NCBI GenBank assembly: GCA_905250075.1
Contig: CAJNOP010000009.1
Location: forward strand, 957,915 to 1,021,914
Source: Rotaria sp. Silwood1
Taxonomy: Eukaryota > Rotifera > Eurotatoria > Philodinida > Philodinidae
Length of the DNA stretch: 64,000 bases
Direction: 5' to 3'
Shown: positions 1 to 11,591 of the stretch, one piece after another
Position numbering within the stretch: position 1 is the first letter of the stretch
Layout: the number at the start of each line of letters is the position of its first letter
Translations under genes and position numbers: made by a program
The notes under the pieces: generated by a model
The model's database searches: none
What the model was told of the DNA's origin: nothing
Seen by the model: only the letters and a program-made list of their open reading frames with translations

Positions 1-966
1 CAAAGATTCTTAGTTAATTACATGATCGAGCACTACAAGATAAAGGATTACTTGATAGTAAACGGCTATTCAAGTAAATTGTTTCATTCGAGATATGGAT
101 CTGCAATGAATTATATCATCGAGAAAGATGTAATGATGGAATAATTCATAGAAAAAGAATGTTCAAATGTTTTTTTCAGTTCGAACGATAGGTTTGGGAT
201 TGATTTGTCATCGAGCGACATTTAATCCAAGAATAATCCATACGAAAAGGCTATTCAAATATTTTGCTCGATTCAAAGTAAAGATTGGAAGTTGCTTCTA
301 TCATCAAGGCGCACTTGGTATAAGAAGAATTGATCAAAAACGACTCTTGAACTATTTGATTAAAATCGAAGCAAAGATTGAAAATTGACTAGATGATCGA
401 GGAACACTCGATGCATGAATGCTTCATATATGTAGCATTCATGCATTGAGTGTTTGTCGATCATCTCGTGAACTATTGAGTTACGTTTCGAGTCGAGTAT
501 AATATTTGTATATGTATGTGCTATGAATTATTCCTTGATCGAGTATCTCTCGCTGCCATAGTGTCCTGCAAATTTCTGCTTTGAATTGAAGAAAATTTTG
601 GAAAAATTGTTTTTATGAATTATTTGTTTATCAAGTATTCGACGATAATATAGACAAGTTCAAATTTTTGTTTATAGTCGAGCACAATTTTTGAACTTGT
701 GTTTGGTGCTAATCCTTCCTGGATCGAGTGTCGCTCGATAATATAGATGTCTTTAAAGCTTGGATTTGTAGTGCACCAAGTATTGGAATAGAAGTTTGAT
801 GTGAATTATTCCTTGAGATGCCGTTCTTCGATTGTATAGTCAATTGTAAATCTATGCTTCAGATTGAAGAAAATATATGAATATCTTTTCTTATTATTTG
901 TTCATGTACGTATAATGTGTCGCAATAGGTAAGTGCTCATCTATCGTTTCTTTGAAGTGAGAAGCA
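1..966. repeat. Block of degenerate repeats with a hairpin
   Basis: No coding region is seen. A unit that begins around 521 (gaattattccttga, then a stretch ending in ttgaattgaagaaaat) recurs around 793 with the same order of sub-motifs, giving a degenerate period of roughly 270 bases. A shorter related piece lies near 700. On the left side, ctattcaa-type segments near 66 and 251 form a second pair of loosely matching units. TCGAG/ATCGA words are unusually frequent throughout. It looks like old, diverged satellite or transposon-end sequence; the family is not recognised. Confidence 0.45.
391..466. repeat. 32-bp imperfect inverted repeat (hairpin)
   Basis: Arms 391-422 and 435-466 are reverse complements at 29 of 32 positions, separated by a 12-base loop. 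It lies inside the degenerate repeat block and may be the centre of a fold-back element. No coding function is visible. Confidence 0.7.
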
Positions 967-2541
967 TATTTAAATAGAATGTTTAAGACAGGTATGTTGT
1001 GTTAATATAGATTGTTGACGATAACCCATTAACAAATGTCTTGATAATGTATTCTATCTTTCATCTTTTCTTCTATGAGTTTATTATCATTTACAGTATT
1101 TTATGATTTCGAATCAATTTAATACTTTTGTGAAACACGATCTAAAATAAGTTTTGAAGTATACGGGTAAAAATTTCATACCATCCTTCCTTTTCCACAC
1201 AGAGCATGATGGACGCTAGCTAGAGACCTTTATCTGCCATGACACGTGTTATTGATGTATGATCGCAAACTGTATATCCAAAAACGTCTCTTTATAATGT
1301 ATGAGCTAATGTCTTATTGCATTTCTAAAGAATTAAAAGGAGGATGAAGAGATGTGTCATTTTAATCGTACAGGGATTTCATTAATAGCTTTGTTTTCAT
1401 TGTAGGACATATGGTATCAACACGAAATCACATATTTACATGGGTTGGTACCTTCAACTATGATAAAAACCAACAGACATTGTCTAATAATCAGTTTTCT
1501 CCTTTATTTTCACAACTGGTAATATTTCTTTTTTTGTATTGTCAACTTCTTTATTCTTTGTTTTCATATACTCGCAATTTTTTTTTCGTTTATTTTTTCT
1601 TGATTTTTCTATTTATCCATGCCAGAAAACAACAAATAAAACGTACTTTCAGTTTATCAAACATTCTTTTTTTGTTTTTGGATTTATTTCAAAAAATTCT
1701 ATGAATATTTCAAACTGATCTTCAGGTCATCTTCAACAAATATCACAACTAAAAGATACAAAAAGTTATTAATACTAGACTAGATGGTATTCGAGAGAAT
1801 CTTGAATACGAAATGCGATGCCAAGCACAAATATCGCTATTTCGGAAGAACGATATTTGACAATAACAATTTGTTACTGTTTGATTTTAATTTTCTCATA
1901 AATAAAAAATAACAAAGTCCTGAAAAATTTGTCATTTTCGGAAGCTACTTCTGTGAAAACCGAACAGGCTCTGGAGAAGAACTCAAAAGAAATTATCGGT
2001 TCGACGTTGATACTCGGATCTCGTGTTTCAACAACTATTTTCGGATTTTTAGTTCTCGAGATTCTTGTAAGAAATATTGATTCTTAATGGTGCGAATTCT
2101 TGCTTGAGATCTCAACGTGACTGAAAAAACAAATAGTTTTCTTTCGGCACATGAAATTGTCTCTAGAAAGCTGAGCTTTGCGGAGGACGTTTTTCTTGCA
2201 GCCAAAATATGCCGAAGTGGTTGAGGACAAGAGCAGTTTTGATCATGAAAGAGAGGAGGATTGAGAGATCAAGCCGGTCTCTTTCAAGAAATAATTGCAC
2301 TATCAAAATACAATGTTTGGAATTGTGGCGCCATTTTATTTGTAATAATTAATGTCCAATATATGTGTGACATTTATAATCAGAAATATTTTCTTCTCGT
2401 TTTGCATTCACATGTAACGATATTAACATCAAATTTTTTAGTAGACATTTTCTCAAGAATAATGAATACAAACAATCAGTTAATTAATACATAATTCCTG
2501 TCAAACAGGATATCTACAAGTGATATAGATAAACATATCTT
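967..2541. other. Non-coding stretch, nothing recognised
   Basis: Only short AT-rich open frames occur. I see no splice-linked coding sequence, RNA gene or clear repeat here. Confidence 0.4.
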
Positions 2542-2912
2542 ATAAAAAATCAAAAGCAAATAATTTCTATAACTCCAATAACAACAACAAGTTCGAAACC
2601 GATAATCACGAAGAAATTCCAACTGCTATTTCTTCATTGTCTGTTAATCGAAATTTTCCTATAACTATTGTTGTATCTATCAAGAATGATGATGTTGAAT
2701 TTTATGTTTCAAATCAACTAGCTACGAATAATTTGTCTGTATTAACTCGACTGTTAACGAAGCTATGGATTCTATTATTGACGAATTTGCGAAAGCAAAA
2801 TGTCGGATAACTGTTACAGATGAGGTAAATCAGATCCATGTTTAATTATGCATATTCATTTCTTTTGTTTTTCACTATACAGAATCGTTATCAAATGCAA
2901 ACATCTAATTAG
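2542..2912 (+). pseudogene. Eroded coding fragment, family unknown
   Basis: An open frame of about 85 codons with normal amino-acid composition (Asn-rich start, then the motif FPITIVVSIKNDDVEF) runs from about 2542. From about 2748 the coding signal moves to another frame (motif NEAMDSIIDEFAKAK) and reaches a good donor at 2825. A 58-base GT-AG intron (2825-2882) follows, which is the usual intron size in this window. After the acceptor the frame soon hits a stop. The frame change and lack of a start suggest a decayed host gene exon pair. I do not recognise the family. Confidence 0.35.
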
Positions 2913-5146
2913 TATCATATCTATCGTATGTGAGCAAAAGTTTCATCAACACTAGGTAGAAAAATTTGATTCCTTCAGTCGAAAATGCTGATAAACATGA
3001 GCATGAGGGTTTTCGTGTTGTTCACACTTCACTCTTGTATTGGTACAAAACACACATTCATATTAAAGAGATTATTAGTATTTACTGTGAGCAGTGCATT
3101 AGAACAAAACTGATTGATTGCTGACAGAGGATACATTCTATGATTACAGAACTTTCTTCTCACTTATTGAGATGCTTATCAAACGAATAGTTTCGATTAT
3201 AGAAATGGAATAGATCCGTAGATAGAGATGATGGCTACAAAGGGCATGTTGTTAAATATTTCTACGAGCGGAAGTCAGGTGTAACAATCGACATAAAGTT
3301 GCATAGTATTGAAATGTTCGAATAGCTTAATGTAATTTTCATTGTAGCAGATTCGTATTCTATAATTACATCGGAAGTAGAATTTCTTTTAAGCGTTACT
3401 AATGTGTCAAGAGCGAACACCATCTATCCATCAATACTTGATGGTAATGATTGTTCAAGCACTCACTACTCTTCTCATACATTATGATTGAGTGCGATGA
3501 TCCAAAAAATAGGCATTCCAACGGTTTTACTATCATCATTCTCATCATAACTTAAAGTACCCTTTACTTGTTTGCCATTTCTTTTCGAGTTAATGTGTCT
3601 TATTATTATCTTTATTCCTTTCACTTTATGAGAACAATTTCACATAAGGCACATCACATTTTTCAATCGTTAAAAGTAATAGGAATGTTCGAGATATATC
3701 ATAATTCATGATTCGCAGTTTCATACCATGTCTTTAAATTGTATTACACTATCATTTTAGCACTACAGGAAGAGACTCCTAATAGTTTTTTACTCATACC
3801 ACGAAATATAAGGCAATGAAATTCGAGGAAAGTACTACATCTACTACTACATCAAAGAAGATTTCTCAGAATTGTGGTATTCATTATTCATTTTATTGAG
3901 AGGAATTTTGCAGTCAACTAACCATTGATTGAGTATTGATTTCGACTTCATGTAACGGTTCAGGTATTCTTCTTTATCGATTCTGAAAAATTTCATAATT
4001 CGATGAAAAATAGACGATATTTACAGTTCAGAATAGTAAAGAATATGCTCAAGAAGTTAAAATGCAAATATACATATAGTTTGTTCAAAACTCACTCATC
4101 TAGTTGAAAAATTGGGCTATTTTAGTAGATACAGACATTTCTGTCGACGGAATATGCGAACCCAGCTGAGGAAATCAGAAATTCTTTTTTGTTGTAGAAA
4201 CAACGCTTGAGAATAATTGAGAATGGTCTACTTCTCTCTCAGAATTTATGTGTTTTTTTGAGTGTTTTTTTAACCTCACAACGCTTTCAAGAAAAACTTA
4301 GAATCAATCTAACAAGATGACCGTCATATAGAGAATCAAGACACGTTTTTATACATTCCGCTCAAGAATTTCATGCTGAAAAGTACGAGAATTCCAACTA
4401 TTTCTTAGATTTCACAGTTTTTACTACATTATAGTTTGAAGAACATTACATCGATTAGTAGGAGTCATAGAAAGATGAAAGAACAATCCACAGAGAATGA
4501 GATGATGTCCTACAGCTAGTTCAGCTAGAGATCGTATTTTAATTGACTAGATACGCTTTCTACTTATCAGATATTCATTTTCTTTAATATTCATGTGAAA
4601 GAGATAGTCATCTGCATAAACAGCTATTATTTATTTAAAAACAATTAAAATCATACGAACGCTAATATCTTGTTTTGAAATGAACAATAGAAAGATGTTA
4701 AATATAGTCATATTGTTGGACCTTAACTACTTTCACATTCAAGTTTTTCTCTACTGAAATGTCTTTATTAGAGGTAACTAAATAAATGTAGTACCGATAG
4801 ACAAATTATTCGGATGAAATGACGTGGTGAAGTCGAAGGTACGTTACTATGACGTTCCTTGTTACGATTGATGAAGAGGAAAAATAAAACAGTTCATATA
4901 TCTTGTATGGAATGTTTAAAGAGTAATTTACCCTTTGTCGTGTCTCTATCTAGATAAGATACTACAGATCTAGGTGGAAGCAAACAATACAAACTGAGAA
5001 ACATATTCTTCACTATTAGTATACAAATTTTAATAATGTGACTCATCTTGATTGGTCTACTTCTGAGTGTTATCGACAAGACTCATAACATCTCAATATC
5101 ATTTATTCGAGACGTTTTTCTTCAACTATTAGGTTTCGATCGATGA
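2913..5146. other. Long non-coding stretch, nothing recognised
   Basis: AT-rich sequence with no open frame that looks like protein. There is no clear terminal repeat, tRNA or spliced exon pair. The minus-strand frame at 4894-5079 has no family features. Confidence 0.4.
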
Positions 5147-6228
5147 AATACAAGTCTTCGCTCGAATCGAACATGTGAAGAATGCGTATATGAATATTTA
5201 ACTACTATTGAACAACAAAACTACAATGCATTGAATTGGTTTACGAACAATACTTGTGAATATTTTTCTACGTTTTCATCATCTTACAAATTGAAAACAT
5301 TTACTGAAGTTTGTCTGTATTTTCTCAAAAATAGGTTTCCAAATACCAGTGCTTGTTGTGAACCCAATATTACTGAACTAATCATTCGCCTATAAAATGT
5401 AACACCGAACATAATAAATCTAACATTTCGACCAGGAGTATTTGCCTATGATATTAATATTGCCAAATGAGGCAGCAGTTATTGGGTATAGTACTGGCAT
5501 AGTCTATTGGTTTGATCCTTTTAGCTTAACATTCATACGAAATATATCTTTGTGGACTAGTATGAGCATTGCATTATATAATGATTTACTTTTTACATCA
5601 AAGAATTTTGACCCGAAGATTTACGTACTTGATCGTCAAACAAATAATCAAATAACAAACATCGGTGATTTGAATTTGGCTGAAACTCGTAAATATATGT
5701 TTATCAATAATGGTGAAATAATGATCGCAATTGGTCCAAGTTTCATGATATTAACTATGTTTCGAGTTAATTTAGCGTCAAATTATACAGTTGAGGTCAG
5801 CATTTAAAGTTCTTTTCTATTATTAGAAAATGACCTTTTTTCTTTATTGTTTTTCAGCAATTTCTTGCATATCCATTCCCTACAGTACACAGACTCGCTA
5901 AAGTCAATGATACATTGTTTTATGCGTCGATATGGACTAATCGACGAATTGTTGCTTATCGATATCAAAATGCAACATGGAGCTCGAAATCATTTGTAAA
6001 CGCAACCGGCAGTGGTAGTGCTGCACATATAACAGTGGATGAATGTGGGCGAATTTGTTATATCATTGGTTCATTTGATTTACGTATTTTCGATTCATTG
6101 ATTTGGAGGTGGCACATTGGAATATGAGTTTAGGATCTGATACGATTTTTGACATTCTTCTACTTTCGAATTATGTTTTATTAGTCACGCAAGTTAATGC
6201 TCAGAAAATCATTCAATACGATCCTTAA
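5147..6228 (+). pseudogene. Broken Cys-rich plus beta-propeller-like protein gene
   Basis: Three consecutive coding segments read as one protein. Segment 5147-5392 encodes a Cys-rich part with TCEECVYEY, NNTCEYF and a late CC pair in NTSACCEPNIT, rich in N-glycosylation sites. The same frame continues past a TAA at 5393 to a second stop. The coding signal then shifts frame near 5450 into a repeat-type, beta-propeller-like part (VIGYSTGIVYWFDP, then IYVLDRQT). This part is cut by a clean 62-base phase-0 intron (5796-5857). Near 6110 it shifts again into NMSLGSDTIFDILLLSNYVL, ending at 6228. Two frame changes and at least one in-frame stop make it non-functional as drawn. An extracellular role is inferred from the Cys/Asn pattern. 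The layout resembles a lineage-expanded rotifer family, by memory only. Confidence 0.6.
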
Positions 6229-7856
6229 TTAATATGTTAATAAAACTATTGATATTAGAAAAGAACATATTAAACTAATACGTACTTGATCGAGTTACAT
6301 GAATATTGAAGTTTCTCTTATGGAATGTTTTTCGAAACCTGACAGATATTAACTACATTAAGATAATTGCTCTATAGTAGATCGATATTCGATTCCAATC
6401 ACAATCGACCCTACAGTGGAACATTGAAGTATAGCAGCCTTTATAGTAGCTAGTGTTGAGATCCAAATCCTAGAAGTCAATTATCTTCTCTCTTTGGATA
6501 CGTTTCTAATCTTTATTTTACGCAGGATTGATAGGTATGGGTGTGGACAAAGCTCTTTTATTTGCCCTCATCCTTACACTCATCCATCGGTCAATTTTTT
6601 GTGACTTAACTTGAGGTCACAGATACTGAATAGTAGATTAAAGCAAGGTTTTTTCAGAAATTACGCACTCTCTTTGGTGAATCTATACGAACCGTGTTAA
6701 AATTGAGAAGAACGAAGTCATTATCTCATCTCGAATTTTTACTCGTCTTGTATGACCTCTGACATCAATCAATTTATGATGATCCAATCCGAGTCGGACT
6801 GTAACCATCTATAGCAGATCGAGATCAACTCTTTTCTCACTTTAATATCAGTGTGTCGGACACGTTTGAAAGAAAGCTAGCTGTATAACAGAAGATGAAC
6901 ATGATTTCGTCAAAAAAAATATTCTGTCAATATTAGCAGACACTTTCATACATCCAATTAGTAGATTGTATGAACTTTGGCTTGATGAACTTTTTGATCG
7001 AACTGCGTTCAACATTATTTTACTAGTTCCCATAAAAAGTCTTCTTCCTATGAATAGTTGGTACACTTTTTCATGCTCATGAATAGTCCATGGAATACGA
7101 GCACATACTAGCTAATCCTTGATATTGTACATTCAACAATTGATAGCTCCAACTAAAGCATTTCAAATACGAAATTTATATAATTCTTGTCATCTACTGG
7201 CAAAACAATATCATTTCTCGAAATATAATTTGCTGAGCAGATCGCTATAGCTGTTATTTGATCTGAATACGTACTGCTGAGAACTACTTTTTTTAATGAA
7301 TATGTATACATACTACTAAGTACTACGGAGTGTAATCACTATTCATAAGAATAAGACTTTTGATAAAGAATAATGAGGTAAACTTGGGCCTGATCCGAGT
7401 GGAAATTTCAACCACTCGAATATCTAATTATTACAACACAATTTACCACAGAAACATTGTTGTATTCTATCGCTTTTGGGATACATTTCTTCGCTGTGCT
7501 TCCGATAAATGTTTCAGAAATGTAGTTGATAAATTATCACCTTCATAATTCAACACTCCTTTTAGATTGTGTTTCACAAAGAGTCATATCCATAAAACCT
7601 ATCGCATTAGAATAAATTGAATTTAAAAGTTTTTGTAAAAATTTTATGTGAATTTCCTTGTTCACTAATCAGCATGTTTATAATATATCACTTAAAACCA
7701 AAAACATATATATGAGTTAGAATAAAAACAAATAATCAAAAGATAAAACAAAAAGAAAAAAAATTGACACATTTAACTATAATAAATGGAATAAATAAAC
7801 GTGAATATGATTATAACAAAGTAGAAGACAAAAACAAAATCGTTCTAGTTATTATT
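6229..7856. other. Intergenic, nothing recognised
   Basis: No supported gene. It lies between the propeller relic and the 3' end of the PDI gene. A G/T-rich patch (gggtgtgg) occurs near 6538. Confidence 0.4.
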
Positions 7857-10800
7857 TTAAAGTTCTCCACCTGCTTCAACTTTCTTTGTTCCATCACGTT
7901 CATAACCTTTAAGTGGGTCTGTTGCTTCTTTAGCTAAATATTTAATAAAGTCATCAACTTCACGCCCACCCTAAATATATCAAATCCATTTCAATGTATT
8001 ATTAATTAAAATAACAAGAAAATATCTTACTTCATATTTTCTTGGATTATTTTTATCATTTTTAGGTGCAAAATAAATTGTTGGAAAACCTCGAACATTA
8101 TATGAACTTGGTACATCATTTTCAGTGGCATCCATTTTAGCACTAAAGAAAAAAAATTTTTTTTTTGAAATATAAATGTTTTTTTTTTTTAATTTTTTCT
8201 TACATGACAATATTTTTTTCATTTTTCAATGTCTTAGCTAATTCATTATATTTAGGAGCGAGTGATTTACTATAGAATAAAAACGAAGAAGATTCTATAA
8301 AGAAATAAATAAACTATTCATCTTACCAATGACCACACCTATAGAAAAAAAGTCAAAAAAATAACAATTAGAAAATTATTATTAATAAGAATCAAGTTTC
8401 TTTACCATGGAGCATAGAATTCAATTAAAACATCTTTACTATCATCATTAACAATTTCATCAAAATTTTTTCCAACAACAACTTTAACATCTTCAGTTTG
8501 TTCAGGAACTGGTTGTGATTTTAAATATGGTTCAAGACCACCTGCAGCTAATTTACGAGCAAATTCTTCAAGAGCTTCAAAACTAAAATAAAAAATAGAT
8601 TTTAATTCAAATATAAATCAGCTTTCTTTTTTTTTTTTTAATTCAATAAAAAACAAACCTGAAATCTTCAGTCATCCTATATTTTTCATCTTTAGGTCCA
8701 CGAGCAAGTACATATTTAGCATCTTTTTTAACATCAGCAATACCAAATTGAGATAATTCTTGACGAAATTCTTCACCATTACTGACAGCAAATCGTACAT
8801 TAACATTTTCATCGGCTAATTTTTTAGCAACTTTTAACACACGATTACGTACATAATTTGTACCCTTGGTATCACGAACATAATCAACATTATAATAGAC
8901 AACTACTAATGGTTTAGCATAATCAGCAGCATTGGATGAAGTTCGATGACCGACAAGACCATGTCTAAAAAGAATCAAGTATATAAAATGAATTATAGTA
9001 TTAAATATTAAAAAAAATTATCCTAGAAATGAGCGTGATAACGATGATGCTCTTGGTTAACTAACAAGGGAACATAACTAGCTGTCGAATGCCGTTCGAT
9101 TTTACACTATGATTGTCAGTAGGTCTTGATGCAACTGAATAAAGTTGAAAGGAACTCAGATCCATTGTTTACTGAGGAAAATTAACGATCGCTTAAATGA
9201 AATTTTGTCGCTAGGCACAGATTCTATAGTTCTGCAGAAAATTACAAATCAATCAAGTATTTCTCTTCTGATTACGCAAACTCTGATTGTAAACATTTCA
9301 TTCTTCCAATGAAATGACTATGAAAAAAAAAAAAAGCATGGAAATGTCATTCGATGCTTTGTGACATAAGTGCAGAAGTTTGATTTTCATTAAAAAAATT
9401 AATATAGAAATCATGTTCACAGTTTTGGATTGTATTGGGTCAGGAAATTCATTTCCATTTTATATACTTTTTTAGTCAAACTAAATTTCTTGACCCACAC
9501 TAATTCATGTCGTACATTTGTTTGTACTACCCTTAGTAAAGCGCATATTATACGGAACATAACTTTGGTCAGAAATCGAATTTTAAAATAACATTGGCCC
9601 GTCTCGTCCAAGAAATGAAATACAAATAAGCAAAAAATGTCGTTTGTGAAGTGAATAGGATTAGAACAGGTTATGGAGAAGAAACAGCCTGGTAGCCACG
9701 GTAGGTTTCACTCTTCTTTCCTTTCAGTTAATACTTAGTTATAGAAATCAAAAGATAGATATCTAAGAGATCAAATCAAAACTTTATAATCGATATGTTT
9801 TCGATAGGATTAGAAAAACAGCAATTTTCCATTAAATTTAATTTACTTCTATTTTTAAATAATTTATACCAAGTCGTTTGGTATATCACTAGAAAATATT
9901 TAACAAAAATTAACTTACACTTTTTCTTGAATATATGATTTTATTTTATCACCAACACCTTCAACAACTGTAAAAGCATCTTCAAATTTGGATTGTAATC
10001 GTTTGGGTTGATGAACAACAATTTTACTTTAGAAGGAAAAAACAAAACGAAAATAGTTTCTCAATCTTAATTATTATTAAACTTACTTTAAATGTCCTGC
10101 TTTATCAAGAACTTCTTTTGCTGTTGTATAAGCAAAACGAAATTTTTCTGATAATTGATCAGCAACTTTAACAAGATCACCTTTTAATGAATGGGCATCA
10201 CTTTCAAAATAACCTATGTAAATAATAAACAAAAAAAATCTTAATTTTCAATTTAGTTTTTCAATAAACATACCAATAATACTATGATCATCATGTCCTA
10301 AAAATTTTTCATAATCAGCTAATGTTTCAAGTACACGATATGATGGACCAGCTTTTGATTTCATTGTTGAAACAATACCATCTAAAATAAAATATTTTTA
10401 TTAGAATTTATTGATTTAAAATTTTTGTTTTCGAATACTTACCAGCTTCTCGTGGACCATTGTAATCTTCTGCAACTTCACCATTTTTGAAAATTTTTAA
10501 TGCTACAAATCAAAGAATAAAAAACAAAAGGTAACACTATATTTAAAAAAAAGAAATATACAAACATACTTGGATAACCATTAACACCATATTTAGAACA
10601 AGTTTTAGTTTCAACCGTACAATCAACCTATAATTAATGTTTTGCTTTTTCTTATGAATTTAATAAATATGTTTTTTTTTGGTTACTTTTGCTAATGCAA
10701 CAGGTGGATCGTTCTTTGTTAAAGTTGTTGCAGCTTTTTCATATTCTGGTGCAAGTCGTTTACCTGTTAAATAAAAAATTCAAATGATTATTCTATAGTT

Positions 10801-10977
10801 CAGATGAAAGAAAAAGTACATACAATGTCCACACCATGGTGCATAAAATTCTGCGAGTAATATATCGTGTTCTTTAACTTTAGTTTCAAAATCACTATCA
10901 GTAAAAACTAATACATCACTTGCCGTTGTCAAGGTTGTTAAGCTTATAAAAATTGTAATAAATATGATTGATTGCAT
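7857..10977 (-). CDS. PDIA3: Protein disulfide-isomerase, PDIA3/ERp57-like (13 exons)
   Basis: ER-lumen thiol-disulfide oxidoreductase and isomerase. The hand-built model joins 10977-10824, 10763-10687, 10627-10570, 10502-10443, 10381-10274, 10213-10087, 10026-9919, 8964-8659, 8582-8406, 8338-8327, 8269-8204, 8142-8031 and 7970-7857. It gives 492 residues with every junction GT-AG and in phase; human ERp57 is about 505. Residues 1-20 form a signal peptide. The a domain carries FYAPWCGHC (catalytic Cys49/Cys52). The b and b' domains follow, with VNGYPTLKIFKNG and GPREADGIVS typical of this family. The a' domain repeats FYAPWCGHC (Cys393/Cys396), then [10 protein letters not shown]. The protein ends GGEL instead of a canonical KDEL-type signal. 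Introns are 57-76 bases except intron 7 (954). A splice acceptor lies 9 bases before the ATG. Confidence 0.95.
8327..8338 (-). other. 12-nt microexon of the PDI gene
   Basis: Exon 10 of the PDI gene is only 12 bases, flanked by introns of 67 (8339-8405) and 57 bases (8270-8326). It supplies the last base of Trp392, all of Cys393-Gly394-His395 and two bases of Cys396, so the second redox motif exists only if this exon is included. Phase is 2 in and 2 out. Skipping would keep the frame but delete the catalytic core. Confidence 0.85.
8965..9918 (-). other. Oversized intron 7 of the PDI gene
   Basis: 954 bases against 57-76 for the other eleven introns of the gene. It has a normal donor (gtaagt) and acceptor (tag). 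It contains a 14-base inverted repeat (9436-9449 with 9484-9497, one mismatch) and a 7-bp palindrome near 9865-9885. No coding sequence or clear transposon ends are seen, so an old insertion is only a guess. Confidence 0.6.
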
Positions 10978-11296
10978 GTTGTTTAACTATGAGCTATAAC
11001 GATGAAAGGTAAGTAATGATATTAAGTAGTATTATATTATAATACAAGCGTATTTTATAACACCGAAAAACGATAGTAAGACTTGGACATATATGATTGG
11101 AGAAATTTAATTACCAATTAGATTTTAAAATAAATTAAAAATAATTTATTTTTCGATTAAATTCTAGATTTATTTATTAATTAGACTTTTAGAGTTTGTT
11201 TAAGAAATTTTTTTATAGAAAATGAATAAATGATATTGATTGGTGGAAAAAATTGCTATGCAAACAATACTGATCCGTGATCTGGTGAATCTAAGA

Positions 11297-11591
11297 CAAA
11301 ATGCACTTTGACACACACACACCTGTGATTGAATAAATTTTGTATAGAATGTGTGTTGAATTTTTCTATTTACAAATCTAAAATTCGTTTTGAGTGAAAC
11401 ACAACTGTTTCAGAGAAAAGTGCAAAATTTGAGAAACCTGTAGTGTTCTCTATTAAAGTAGATTGCATTTTTCTCAGAAACAGTCGTGCTTCACTCAAAA
11501 CGAGTTTCAGATTAGTAAATAGAAAAACTCAACGGATTTGCTATAAAAAATCTATCCAATCAAAGGTGTGTGTATGTCAAAGTGCATTTTG
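11297..11591. mobile_element. Fold-back / MITE-like inverted-repeat element
   Basis: Two arms of about 130 bases (11297-11427 and 11463-11591) are reverse complements at roughly 85% identity by eye, around a short spacer of about 35 bases. The outer ends read caaaatgcactttgaca on both strands, and both arms contain a CA/TG-rich run. There is no internal coding capacity. This is the shape of a non-autonomous DNA element or snap-back repeat. No target-site duplication is obvious in the flanks, so the family remains open. It lies 320 bases upstream of the PDI start codon. Confidence 0.7.
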
